A stretch of 26,803 bases of DNA from Saccoglossus kowalevskii (lineage: Eukaryota; Hemichordata; Enteropneusta; Harrimaniidae), in contig NW_003143807.1 in the NCBI RefSeq assembly GCF_000003605.2, positions 186,936-213,738 of the forward strand, read 5' to 3'. The notes below the pieces were generated by a model, which did no database searches, was not told where the DNA came from, and saw nothing but the letters and a program-made list of their open reading frames with translations. Shown one piece after another: positions 1 through 11,100 of the stretch (within the stretch, counting starts at the first letter, position 1; every line of letters begins with the position of its first letter). The position numbers were made by a program, and so were the translations under genes.

Positions 1-1431
1 ATCCGTGTTGTGGGTTGAGAATGCGTGTCGCAAGTCGCGATGTGCGACGGCAATTGCAATATTTCATAGTTTTGGCTGATCACGTTTCTGTTAAAATGTT
101 TAGAGCACATATAAAGAATGGTAGCTTGTTTTTATTTTAATTTCGGCGGAAGAATGTGGTAACATGTTACCCGACCACCGGACAGGGAAGTTTGAAATTC
201 AACCAGTCCGATACGAAAGTTACCCGTCTCGGGCGTGCGGACGGGCAGGAATTTCCTACACTGGTATATGTATGCCTGAACCATATCCTTGGTAGGTGGG
301 TAGGTTTGATATGCTATGATTCAAGAAGCGAGATGTATTAATTTTGTAATCGTGCAATACAAACATGCCAAAATTTAATAAAATACAGTCTTGGGTCCAG
401 TCTTGTACAACATTATTTTTTTTGCCCAAGGTTTGTGAAGTGATGGGGGGTATAATACCTGACAGGGCTTCCCAGTATAGAGCATTAATGCTCCTACCAT
501 ATATCCAAAACAATTTTGTGGAAAAAACAGTTAATGAACCAGCTGTGTTGTGCTTACTTACTTATCTTCATAAATTTCACAAATCAAACCCAAAAATTGG
601 TTTCTAATGACATCAATGTGCATTGCACTCATTGATTGGCTGGTTGGTTTCAATTGAACATTGAATTTTTCAAAGAGTGTATTTCTGGTAGTTATTATAC
701 ACAGTACTGTTAGTAATATGAGGGTATCACGATGATACCGGGTATATGTACGAAGACAGTACAGCGGGAGTATCGACCGACGAACAGCGGAGGTCGATGC
801 AATCACGTAAATTCAAGATATCTAAAATACATATGTTTTTCTAAAAATGACTGGCAAGAGCCTGGGCGCCGCCATTTTGAAAACACCATAGTCGATATAG
901 GCTATATTTGAGCACGATTTAATACTATTAGGGGAGCTTGTGCAAACACTTAATGGTTGTGTCTACCTGCAAAGCATTATATACTCCTTAAGTAAGATCA
1001 TATTTGACACATTCTTTGCAGGCCATGCTTTTCATGCAGTGTTTTAGTAGGCCTTGAACACCGACAGTCAGATCACGAATTAAACTGCTACGAGGTATCA
1101 CAATCAATAAAACAATCTAAAAACAAATCAGACGTGCTTACCTTTGTTAGTAACAAAAGCGATCCTCTTCTACGGGAGAAGAATAGGTTTAAGATGCCAA
1201 AAATCTACTGAAACTACCTCTGACAAAAATCATAACGGTCACCAAGTAAGCAGTGAGGGCGCTGTTCATTCAAATCACATTTCGTAATATTTTATGTTAA
1301 TGAGGAGCCGCCTTTTAGACTGTATTAATATCTACATGGTTGTAAATGAATGGACGAATGCAAAACTAAATATAATTCAACGTCACTAACACTATGACAC
1401 AATAGGAATATATAAATATAACGAAAATATG
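1..1431. other. Region without a recognised gene
   Basis: I see no exon here with both good splice sites and a protein-like frame. The short open frames on both strands are of chance length for AT-rich DNA. On the minus strand there is a perfect-looking 28-bp mini-exon (1142-1169: acceptor after a pyrimidine run ending CCCGTAG, donor GTAAGC). It does not continue the frame of the neighbouring minus-strand gene without an immediate stop, so at best it would be a 3' untranslated exon. A partial MITE copy lies at about 719-795. Confidence 0.5.
719..795 (-). repeat. Partial copy of the GTAATAACC hairpin MITE family
   Basis: The stretch with GAAGACAGTACAGC and AGTATCGACCGACG matches the reverse complement of the right half of the better-preserved copy at 6803-6902. 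The terminal block is also recognisable, diverged, as GAGGGTATCACGATG. The other arm of the hairpin is missing here, so this is a truncated copy. Confidence 0.65.
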
Positions 1432-1577
1432 TTATTGTTCAACAAAAGGATAGTCATTCTCTATAAATTTTTCTGGGTAACAAATGTTAATCAATGTACA
1501 ATGTGGAAGACCCCTATTCTCTAAGTTGGTGAGATCCCAGAATAAAGTTCTTTTGTACAACAGTGTTGGACACACTC
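1432..1577 (-). CDS. Minus-strand gene, candidate last exon
   Basis: A strong acceptor (TTATTTTCTCATTTTAG) precedes GAGTGTGTCC. Entering in phase 1, as exon 2 requires, the frame stays open for 47 codons and closes with TAA at 1434-1432. I see no clear AATAAA shortly downstream. The length is only weakly unlikely by chance. Confidence 0.33.
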
Positions 1578-4279
1578 CTAAAATGAGAAAATAACCTCAA
1601 AACTACACGTTTTTCGCGCTGTGCATGTTCGACATTTGTGTTGATAAACATTGATTTTTCCACAATCCAATGCACTCTTCAAATGGAAATCACAAGTATG
1701 AGGTTTGACCTGGGCGTGACTTGCACTAATTACCGCCGGTGACTCCTTCGATACCTTCCAATCACATGAAAATTACCTAATTACAGCTTGGAAATATGTC
1801 AGTTCGTACTCGTTGATCTGCGCAACAGTCAAAGTCGTGCTTTAAACTCAGAAACAACAGTGTGTTGCAAACACTGGGTGATCTCAATAGACTGCAATAA
1901 CATGAAAGCTCATCACATCTTAAATGCACACATGACAAATTCGAACAATAAAAATTGATGAGAGAAATTTACCTTCCTCTGGTATCCAGTGTATTGGATT
2001 TGGGTAAGGTTTAGTCCATCTCTTCAAATCATGCCAGACTTGTGGTATTTTGGTTCCTAAACCAGTCTGGTACCTATGACCAAACTGGTGATAAAAAAAG
2101 AAATGTAAAAGACGAAAAATCAACTATTAATGAAAAATGAATTACTACTCTTCAAACATTATTAATATAGTAAGCTATGGACAAAAATCATAATACACAA
2201 TTTATGAATGAGAACTACACTTACAAAAAAAAGTCTGATGAACTTGATTCAGTTAAATTCATTTGCAGACTCACTTTAATTGTAATTAGGATTTCTAGCG
2301 ATTTTGTGACCATCACTTGTTACCTATAAAAAGTCTTTTATTAACAATTTGAGGTCCGTGTCGTGGAGGAGGTACGGACCTCCGATTGTTATAGGTAACA
2401 AGACTTGTTATAGGTAACAAGTGACTGTGTCATGTGACTTCTTTAATTCATGCATGTTTTTTATTGCATATATCTCACCAGAGGTACACTACTTGGGGTT
2501 TGCAACTACAGTGACATGATACCAAGATCCTGTTTCAATCTCACTCTCGCATAAGCGTTGCAACTCAGAAGAATTCGAATGTCCATGCCAGAGGTAATTG
2601 GGATACTGGAATGTCCAGGTGGATCAAAATAGCTGCTCATGATATGACGGATTACGATAAAAATATTTTCTGTACATTTTTTCACCATGAATGTGGTAAT
2701 ACATGTTTTATTGTTTTATTACAAACCGCTTGTATCATGTCAGAAGGTCGTAGCATCAGTCTCAATATCTACGAGATGAGACTTGAATGGGATCTTGACA
2801 TGATGTGACCATACAGCACTATGCGCGTTGCAAACCCCAAGTAATGTACCTCTGCACATACTTATAATTCTTTTTTTGTAATAATAATAATAATAATCAT
2901 CTTTATTGTTATCGTATCCTCTAATAAAGGTATAGCAATGAAAAAAAAAAATTAAATGAGATTAAAAGAGTATAAAACAAAGGTATTAATAAAATATAAT
3001 AAATGAAAGTAAATGTTTTTTATTCATTTTGAGGCAGCTGGTAGTACTTTTTTCAGGTTGTTCTCCCTGATTTTAAAACAATCATCTATGTACTTAGCAA
3101 TTTGAGGAGCTAATTTTTTACTACCATTGTTTAGTATTGCAACTATTTTTTCTTTGTCAGGAAGTTTTGGAGGTAGCATCAAATTTTTGAGAAGCTCATT
3201 TCTTTCTTTTTTATAGAGACCGCATTTAAGAAGGAAGTGCTCTTCATTTTCTATTTCGTTTAATTGACAAAACTGACATTTTCTTTTTAAAATGTCAATG
3301 TTTTTATGTCTTCCAGTTTCTATTCCTAACACATGAGCACTAATTCTTAGTTTGGACATGGATGACCTGTGGAAGGGATTTTGCACAGTTTCTAAATATT
3401 TTTCAAAAGTGAATTTTGTTTTTAGATGTCTGTATGTGCGGAGTTTATTCTGATGTTTTGTTCCCTTATTATCATCATACAATTACATTGAATCTAAACA
3501 GTATGTTTGAAGGTTGGCTGCAAGCTTTTCAGAGACTGATTTAGGCAGCTTTTCATCTTTGTAATGGTTTTCTTCCCAAATGTGACTCATGTTTAAATGA
3601 GTCAACAGATTCTTTATACCAGATGTCCAATTATAGATGTTTAAATTATCTAAATAAATGCCAAGTCTATAGGCTTCTGAAAGAAGTGTGTTGTTCTTTG
3701 TTTGTTTTATTTTACATTTTACATTATATTTAATTTTTTGTTTTATACTAGTAATAGCTAATGGATATCTTCCTAGTTCTAGTAGACAAGCAAGATTGGT
3801 AGCTTTGCTGTTTACTCTTAAAAGAGATTTACAGAATTTTACATGCAATTTTTCCATAGGTGTTGTCAAATTAAAGAAATCTTTTGCATGGTTGTTGTAA
3901 TCAGTTGATTACAAAAGTATAAATAAATACTCTTGACAAGGGTAAAAATATCTTCATATAATATTCCAGATAACATTTGTCAGTGTTTGCATTTACGTAT
4001 AAAAACAAATATGAGCCGTATTTTAGATGGAAGAAGTGTATATGTCTCACGGTTTCTCGCGCGACTTCAATGTCATCTACAGTGCTTGTCCTGTACACTT
4101 ATAACTTATCTACCCTGACTGACGTGTATAAAATTGCATCATTAAAAATATTTAAATCCACATTGTATATTACACATTCAAGTGCAATATTTGTTGATTT
4201 AACAATCTTCGATATGAATGTAAATAATACTCACTCTTCCAAATCTGTGCACAACTTCTGGTACTTTTTTCGAAGCCAT
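1432..4279 (-). CDS. Small split gene, unrecognised ~100-residue protein (three proposed exons)
   Basis: Proposed join on the minus strand: 4279-4235, 2084-1973, 1577-1432 (45+112+146 nt = 101 codons with stop). It starts MASKKVPEVVHRFGR and continues FGHRYQTGLGTKIPQVWHDL then KRWTKPYPNPIHWIPEE, a basic, Trp/Pro/Tyr-rich sequence with a conserved look. All three exons have consensus splice sites and compatible phases (0, then 1). I do not recognise the family. The basic, compact character would suit a small mitochondrial or ribonucleoprotein component, but that is a guess. The third exon is the weakest, since 48 open codons can occur by chance. The gene lies head to head with the large plus-strand gene across roughly 300 bp. 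Its first intron (2085-4234) has taken up at least three mobile elements. Confidence 0.5.
1973..2084 (-). CDS. Minus-strand gene, exon 2
   Basis: The acceptor is CTTTTTTTATCACCAG and the donor GTAAAT. The exon enters in phase 0 and leaves in phase 1. It encodes 37 residues beginning FGHRYQTGLGTKIP and ending PIHWIPEE plus one base. Three Trp residues and repeated Pro make it much more protein-like than the surrounding open frames. Confidence 0.6.
2313..2424. mobile_element. 112-bp nested foldback element
   Basis: The outer arms are perfect 16-bp inverted repeats: TCACTTGTTACCTATA (2313-2328) and its complement at 2409-2424. The inner arms GAGGTCCGT (2351-2359) and ACGGACCTC (2374-2382) are also perfect and extend imperfectly through ACAAT..ATTGT. 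A 17-bp block, TTGTTATAGGTAACAAG, occurs twice in tandem (2386-2402 and 2405-2421). The whole can fold as one long hairpin. It has no coding capacity and is probably a non-autonomous DNA transposon. Confidence 0.7.
2479..2854. mobile_element. 376-bp MITE with 28-bp terminal inverted repeats
   Basis: The left end (2479-2506, starting CAGAGGTACACTACTTGGGG) and right end (2827-2854) are inverted repeats with one mismatch in 28. Inverted similarity continues inward with divergence (CAAGATCC, TTCAA, CTCA blocks). The element is flanked on both sides by CAC, a possible 3-bp target duplication. It encodes no transposase. The superfamily is uncertain: CAG termini with a 3-bp duplication do not clearly fit one group, and no 8-bp duplication was found. 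Confidence 0.75.
2881..3907 (-). mobile_element. 5'-truncated LINE retrotransposon fragment
   Basis: This is the C-terminal end of a non-LTR retrotransposon polyprotein. One minus-strand frame runs from about 3907 to 3024, interrupted by a single in-frame TAA at 3485-3483. It contains a C-x2-C-x9-H-x4-C motif (CQFC...EEHFLLKC), typical of the region after the reverse transcriptase in many invertebrate LINEs. The 3' end, to the left, finishes in an A-rich stretch and a (TAA)n run at 2881-2898, the usual LINE tail. The reverse transcriptase core and endonuclease are absent, so the copy is dead. An 18-bp palindrome (TGTAATCA-GT-TGATTACA, 3896-3913) marks the truncation point. It sits in the first intron of the minus-strand gene, in the same orientation. 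Confidence 0.8.
3024..3900 (-). pseudogene. LINE C-terminal coding remnant with zinc-knuckle-like motif
   Basis: The translation runs NNHAKDFFNLTTPMEKLHVK through SVSEKLAANLQTYCLDSM, then a stop at 3485-3483. It resumes in the same frame through KLRTYRHLKTKFTFEKYLE and the CCHC motif to a stop just left of 3024. One nonsense change in nearly 290 codons suggests a fairly young insertion. I infer the LINE assignment from the motif and the tail. Confidence 0.7.
4235..4279 (-). CDS. Minus-strand gene, exon 1 (start codon)
   Basis: ATG at 4279-4277 opens 15 codons, MASKKVPEVVHRFGR, ending exactly at a consensus donor GTGAGT (phase 0). The short N-terminal exon sits immediately beside the E-box at 4319-4326, as expected for a first coding exon at a promoter. 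Confidence 0.55.
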
Positions 4280-4472
4280 GCTTACTGCATTTGCAGTGCA
4301 CAGCTGATCTGTACGTTAGTCACGTGACAGAGCTACGTTTCGTTTCGACTCAGATACAAGTCTGAGAATTGGTTCGGATTATTTGAATACTCGTTTGAAT
4401 CCTTCCGAGTAGAGTCATCAATAAAATCGCCAATTTATATTGAAACTTTGGATATTCGGGTCCTGCTTTGTC

Positions 4473-4493
4473 GTTCAAAGTTCAAAGTTCAAA
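4473..4493. repeat. Three tandem GTTCAAA heptamers
   Basis: The sequence is an exact threefold repeat of GTTCAAA between the two gene starts. Overlapping TTCAAAGTTCA units resemble a one-base-spaced direct repeat of nuclear-receptor half-sites (HNF4/RXR type). Binding is speculative. Confidence 0.4.
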
Positions 4494-4559
4494 TGCGAGA
4501 AAATGTGAGATTTTGCGAGACTTTCCCTTCTGTGGCGGCGCTATTCACCTATCAACAAA

Positions 4560-4601
4560 GTGTAAAAATGGCGCTGCACAGTTAGCAACAAGAAATTATC
4601 G
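4560..4601 (+). other. Probable noncoding first exon end of the large gene
   Basis: A consensus donor GGTAAGT lies at 4601-4607, downstream of the AAAATGGCG motif. The only ATG here (4568) opens a five-codon frame MALHS followed by TAG, so this exon would be 5' untranslated with a short upstream ORF. The transcript start cannot be placed. It would splice to the strong acceptor ending at 5091. Confidence 0.45.
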
Positions 4602-5091
4602 GTAAGTTGAAGTCGATACAAGGATTTGCCACTGGTTACAAGCGTGCATGCCATGTACTTTAGCGCCATTAAAGTCACTCATTTCCAGATGTCAAGAAAT
4701 TAACACCTAGGAACATCTAACACAAAGTAACTGCATTCGATTATAAATACACGTCGATCGAAATGCAGCGAGTAAATAAACATATTATATGTAGTGGCAA
4801 TGACATTCGTGTATTTGAGGAATGTGGCGCAATTTAATCTTTGGACATTTTGCTTAATCTTGGTTAACCCTCAACTACTGATCTTCACTTCACCCATCCC
4901 TTCTTTGAAAAGTTCTTCGCTCGTTACTGTATTCTCGATCATTTTGCAGCCGACTAATTATATTGGTGTATTGTGTGAACGCCAGTAATAACATCCAGCC
5001 TTTTTGACGATGGCAAAATAAAATATGAATATTATTTATATATATAATATTAAATTAACATGTACTTTTTTTTCATATTAGATAGATTCAT

Positions 5092-5139
5092 ATAAATATT
5101 GTACATAACAGAATTTCGAAACACAGAAATGGCAGGAAG
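5092..5139 (+). CDS. Start-codon exon (11 coding nt at 5129-5139)
   Basis: A strong acceptor (TTTTTTTTCATATTAG, ending 5091) is followed by 37 untranslated bases and AGAAATGG, a good start context with a purine at -3 and G at +4. It gives ATG GCA GGA AG, then the donor GTAATA. The two leftover bases join exactly with the next exon to read MAGRDVFPANKPG, which is why I chose this start even though only three whole codons lie in the exon. Confidence 0.72.
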
Positions 5140-8100
5140 GTAATAATAATATTAACTTTATTGCATTTTAAGAAATACACAATTTTCTATCAGTATATAA
5201 CAATGAAATTTATGTAGATCAATTCCTCTGCTCCCAGCTTGAAATCACAAGCTGCATATAATAAAGTTCGTCGGATTACGATAATGGTTCATGTATATCC
5301 AGAACATCAAAATAAGACGATATAACTGTGAGACCATGACTCATGCAATACTGGTACTGTAGAATACTTTATTTTTGCTTTGAATTTATCGCTATTTTTG
5401 CTGAAGGGAAGATTCCGTGAAAATAAAATCCAGCGAATATACTTTTTTCCCCTATATTTCACATTAAACTCATCAAAAATCAGTGAAAATAAATTCCATA
5501 CAAAACGCCCAAAAAGCCTTTTCAACGAAAATTAATTCCAGCAAAAATAAAGTATTCCACATTATTATCTCCTTTTGTTTTATTATTTTTTTTGTATGTA
5601 AACTTGAAATGTGATTCATGACATTTTGTGGCTTTTCTTTTTATCTAGAGATGTTTTTCCGGCTAACAAACCAGGAATGGGAAATTTCCGATATGGTTTC
5701 AGCCATAAGGATGAGATTGCTATTAGACAGGAGATTGACCAGTTGAAACGTGCATCAGAAGAAAAAATGATGGCGATAAAATTGGATAAGAAAAAAATAG
5801 TCAGACTGAAAGTGGATGAGGATGATACTATAGCGTAAGTTTTATATGATCAAAATTGAGGGGATAGACTACTGGCGATACACACATGATTCTGTTTTTA
5901 AACATGTAGATGTTAAAATGAAGTGATATTCATATGTAAATTGTATATACTCTGTATATATTTGTAAAACACCATACAGAATTATTCAAAAGTGTTACAG
6001 ACATGTTTGAATTGTGTGTCATGTTTATGCAACATTCAAACACTAGAAGTACTATCTGCATATGATGGAAATAAAATCCTAACACTGAGCGCAAACCTTT
6101 GTTGCTATTTCGGGCTGTTATTTCTCATTAAATTATTACTGAAGGCAGTGAAAAGATGTATAATAATCAGGTTATCACGAGAATACTGCAAAGTATACAA
6201 TCAGGTAGTACAGTAAGTCATCAACCTCCATTACACATTGGTTGATACAGTCACTGTACTGTTTTCATGTACACTTGCGATACTCTCATAAAAAACTCAT
6301 AATCTGTATTAGAAGCCGCATTTCTAATAATAGAAGCCACACCCATTCTTTTTGAACTATTATTGAATTAAGAACCAAAAATTCATCATTTCTCATGTGT
6401 ATATGCTTTCATTAAAGCTGCATCCCGTCTCTTGCATTGTACCATTTAAATAGAAGCCACAGCTTCTAATACAGATTATACGGTACATGTATTTGTAATT
6501 GAGTGTTCAACTACATTGAGCCAGGAACTTGGTACATCAATATTTTGATCTTTTTTTAAAGGCATACATACATTGGTGGGATTCAAGATAATATTTTTAT
6601 AGATACGTTTGTCAATTTTTTCAAACTTGCATTGAAGATTTGTATGATAGTTTTACACAGCTGTGTAGCATACTCTTTGCTGTACATGAGTATATTTGGT
6701 GTTATTATACATCTGTCACCGTTATGCCTGATTCTTTTCTAAACATTTTAGATTTCAGCATTCCCATGATGTATCCATGGAAGGAAAAGATGTATAATAA
6801 TAAGGTTATTACGAGAATTCCTCAAAGTATGCACTCAGACAGTACGCCGCGTCGGTCGATACTTCAGCTGTACTGTCTTCGTGCATATTCTCGTAATAAC
6901 CTCACATTATTTCGATACTGTAATCCTAACAGATATGTGAACACTGCCTTCATAATTTTGTGATCCTTTATAATTATCTTGAGCACCACTAAATCCTTAT
7001 TTTTGCTTCACCTATTCCTTTATTCTTTGCAGTGATAAAGTTCTGAATGTGTAGGTATATGTAGATAAACACATTTCAATATTAACAGAATTATTACTGT
7101 GTTTAATAAATGAATGGAGAAATATACTTTAAACTAATCTCAGAATAAAAGACATTTCACTGTACATATGTACTGTTCACTGGGTTTTTAATATCATTCT
7201 ATTTCTCTAATTTCTCAAAGAAATGAATCTGTGAATACCTTGATAAAGTTGTATGCAGTCAAACTCATGTGGTACTCAGTGTGTTAAGTCTCTTTATATG
7301 CATGAATATTGAAATAGTGAACTTAAACCTAGTGAACATTACCTAGTATGCATTGTTTAACAGACGGGCATTCATATACTGTATTTTCTCAATAAGAACT
7401 TTAGAAGTACATCTTCCAGTGTCATTTCATTCCTGTATTAATTGGCTAACATGCATTGTACATTCCTCACTTGAATATCTTATGGAGATGGAAAAGCATG
7501 TAAATGCAGTTTAGATAAATGCTCCTTGCTTGTGCACTCAGTGTAGATGCATACACTTTTTAAACAGTATATAGAATTTCTAATTGAGGAAATACAGTTA
7601 CATGTATACATCATGCATGATTATTTCTAAGGGTTAACTACAGCATTTTAATTGTTTTTTATGACACATAGGAATTATTAATTTGGAGGTATGTTGTGTT
7701 CTAATAATAATGTGGCAAAGAGTTAATAAAACTATGGATATAATATTTAGGGTATTATTTTCAATGATTTAATCATTTGAATTTGTGAATATTCAAAACA
7801 ACATATAAGAGTATATTTTGTTTTGTTATATAACACAGTAATACAGACAATATAGCATAATTTTAAGTTAAAAATATACATGTACGTTAATAAAAAAAAT
7901 AAAGAATTCAAATAATTGTGATTGCAAACTAAGCAAGTATTTGTATGTTTAAACTTATTGGGTTGAAGGTGATAGATGGTGTATACTCCATGTGGGGGTC
8001 AGGAATAAATGGAACATGGTGACTAATATCTGGTACATTTGTAATTTATTGATTGTTAACTACAGTACTATTTTTATTCTATTCAACAGTAAATTATCTC

Positions 8101-11100
8101 CAGAGTTTGGTAGAAAAAGAATGCCGTATAGGAGAAAACAAGAACCGATATTCCATGAAGACTTGGTCATTGATTCAACTAGGAAAGTACTGGTTGGTGA
8201 ACTTTCCTTTTTATATACAGTGTATTTATTGGATGCATGATGTCATTTTGCAGTGGAAGTTGTGGAAACCTTATGCCATAAAAGCCATGCTCACGTTACG
8301 GGATCTTGGTACCTGCTGAAATTTGTAATCTACATGTGCATGCTGAAATTTGTAATCCTTCTTGTTTGCAAAGGGATTACAGCATTTGGTGCATTCACAT
8401 TAGTCGAGACCCACTTGGGATCCACGCAGTTTGTCTCAAAACCGTGCTCTTATTCGACGATCTGTTATTTGACCCAAACATGGCAGATGATGTATCTGAT
8501 GCTATTTGCTGTTATTGCATTTATCATTAACCATCGAGCAAAAAAAAATTCAACTATTCTTTTCATGTTGACATAGCATTGCAAGAAGAACCTGATTGTA
8601 GCATAAATACATGTATGTGTCGCCAACAACATTCTGCATTTATTGTGTTCACGACAGGAATTGATATTCATGCCACCTTTATGATTTTTATTGTGTTGGA
8701 ACAAACACAGAGTAAATGTCTTGGTAGATATTGTAGTTTTACCAACATAGGACAATGGAGCTGTCTTAGCAAACTGCAGGAATCAATATATATTTTCTTA
8801 AGTTCACAGCTTAAAGCATGATCTTGGCTAATGCCAAGCATTCAGATAACTGATCTTGGCACATGCTCAGCCGAGATCGTGTTTTTTCTGCAAGTGACGA
8901 CTTGGTCTTGACTATTCACACACACATTCTGGCTTGTGTTGACCCGGTCCTGATGCTTGGCACATGCTGAGATCTCTAACGTGAACACCACAATTGTTTC
9001 TATTGGATGCATCATTGTGCTATGTTATGCAAAGCTTATTTCTGTGTACTATTTGAAGTCATACTTTATTATTTCCATTTATCTATGTTGCTAGGATACC
9101 AGCAAAGATGTGTTAACCGTGCCAAACTACAATCCCCTAGACAAATCTGTCATTCCACCATCGACCAGTAAAACCAAGAAGTATCCATTCACTAAAGAGG
9201 AACAAGTTACTACACAAGGTTAGTGATCATATCATTGTTACAGTAATGGGAGAGTAGAAATATGAAATGCAAACACTGTTTATTTAATTAATTGTTATGT
9301 AATACTAGTACATGTAATAATGGTGATTTAAGCAACAAGTTTTTGTATTATATTCACCATTTAAGAATTCTACTTGTACTATTTATTTCTTCAAAAAAAG
9401 ATTGCACATTGTAAAATTTTAATTACTGGTATACATCATTTATATTTTTCGTTTCTATGTATGTGGCTAAATGGTATTTCTGATTTGATTCCCCATCTTG
9501 TTACAGAGATGCGTAAGCCACATGTGTCAGCTCTGGGTGTACTCCCATCTAGAAGTACAAAAGACATCAAAGGATTGAATGTCATTATGGCTGGTAAACC
9601 AGCAGGTGGTAAAGATGATCACAGTATTGCAGCTATTAGAGAGGTATTAACTGCCAAATAATGCTGTACATTTAGTGTAATTAATTATACATGCGATGTA
9701 CAAATAAATAAATAACTAGCAAAAGTAGTAGATTTTTCAATTTTAGAAAGCATAGTATTCACTGAATATTCAAGTCTGACTTAATCCAGATGAATTTTAA
9801 CTTTTTGGATTCTGCTTTGGCAAAAAAATAAGATGCTTTTGCTGTAGAATGTATTTATAATCCCCAGATGTGTTTACTCCATTGTATACTACACTAACCA
9901 AATCTGGCATGACAAAATTATTCCATTTGAACAGTTTGCGTTTTATTGAACTGATTTAATAGAAAAAAAAATAAAACAAAACTTGAGTAAATGAAATTTT
10001 CTCAGATATTTCCCAAATTCAAATTTTTTTTTTAAATGACGAATGTTGGAAGAACAGTTTATTATTTCACCACAAATATAATTTATTATCATTAAGACAA
10101 GGGCAATCAGAGAGATATATAAATTTGGTATGTCAGTGTGGTACCATCTGTTTGAATGAGGATGGATTTACATTAAAGATAATCACTTTACATTGCAACT
10201 ACTTTGAGCATTTTTGTCATGTTGAGTACAGTGTTATTATCGAGAGAGCTGGCTTACATGCTGTAAAGTTATTATGTGCACAGTCCTTACAATCTGCTTC
10301 TATTTCAAAAACAGGCAAATACTACTGTGTCTACCAAGGAGAAGTCAAAACTAAACAGAGAACCAAGAAAAGAGACTGAGAAATGTCAAGATACTGCATC
10401 ACCAAAATCTAAAGTGACAAAACCAGCCATTGTAGGTTCTATTGGTACTCTAGCTCCTGTGTCATTCTCCACCAGAGCTAAGCCTCCCATCAGAACAAGA
10501 TCAGAGAACATTGACACAGGACCAACCCCTCGTCCTCCTAAAAGTAGAGGTATGATAGTTCTTGTGACTTCTATCAGTAGAATTGATTCAGCTATGTGCA
10601 TATACATGAGATTGTAAATGACTACATAAGTTGAGTCACTTGGCTACTTGAAGATGTGTGAGATATTTATTTATTTAGATATATGATACTGCCAAATAGA
10701 GTCCCTTTTTTGAGTCAAAATTGTCTCACTGGAAGGTTTTTACAATTTCAGTATTTATTATTAAAAAAGATCTATTGAAAATAACCAAAAATCATTTTTA
10801 AATCTTCAAATTGTGAAATTCCTGAAAAACCAAGACAGCCAAGTCTGGGGTTTATAATCTAATATGTAATCATTTGACAATAAATTATCAACTTTTAACA
10901 TTTGTAAAATAAACATTACACCCACAGTAGAACCAGAAGTTTTTGAGAACCAAATGTATAATAGCAAAGAAACGAAATATACTGATCATTATGTTGATAT
11001 TAATTTGTGTGCTTGGTGTGTGTGATTTTTCCCATACATGTGCAGAACAGTGGACTGATTTCATACTGTCATGTTACTTAATATACCCGGTACCAATAGG

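Larger units (their letters stand above)
4280..4601. promoter_or_regulatory. Bidirectional promoter region
   Basis: About 290 bp separate the minus-strand start codon (4279) from the plus-strand noncoding exon that ends at the GTAAGT donor (4602). The region contains a palindromic E-box TCACGTGA (within AGTCACGTGAC, about 4317-4327), three tandem GTTCAAA units (4473-4493) resembling direct nuclear-receptor half-sites, and AAAATGGCG (about 4565-4573), a YY1-like initiator element common near animal start sites. It is richer in GC than its surroundings. I saw no TATA box. The divergent arrangement is an inference from the two gene models. Confidence 0.5.

Noticed and set aside
558-806. 82-codon minus-strand open frame with a GTAAGT-like donor near 545
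   Set aside because: Half of it (RRSIL.LYCLR.Y.R) is the translation of the hairpin MITE at 719-795; the same peptide appears in the copy at 6803-6902. No acceptor was found for the remainder.
6640-6963. 107-codon plus-strand open frame
   Set aside because: It runs through the MITE at 6803-6902 and has no splice support or protein-like composition outside it.
7992-8576. Several overlapping plus-strand frames continuing past the exon at 8090
   Set aside because: They are read-through into intron and into the repeated TGCTGAAATTTGTAATC region; only 8090-8186 fits the exon chain.
9560-9643. AGKPAGGKDD as a possible nucleotide-binding P-loop
   Set aside because: It does not satisfy GxxxxGK[ST] and no Walker B or related motif follows.
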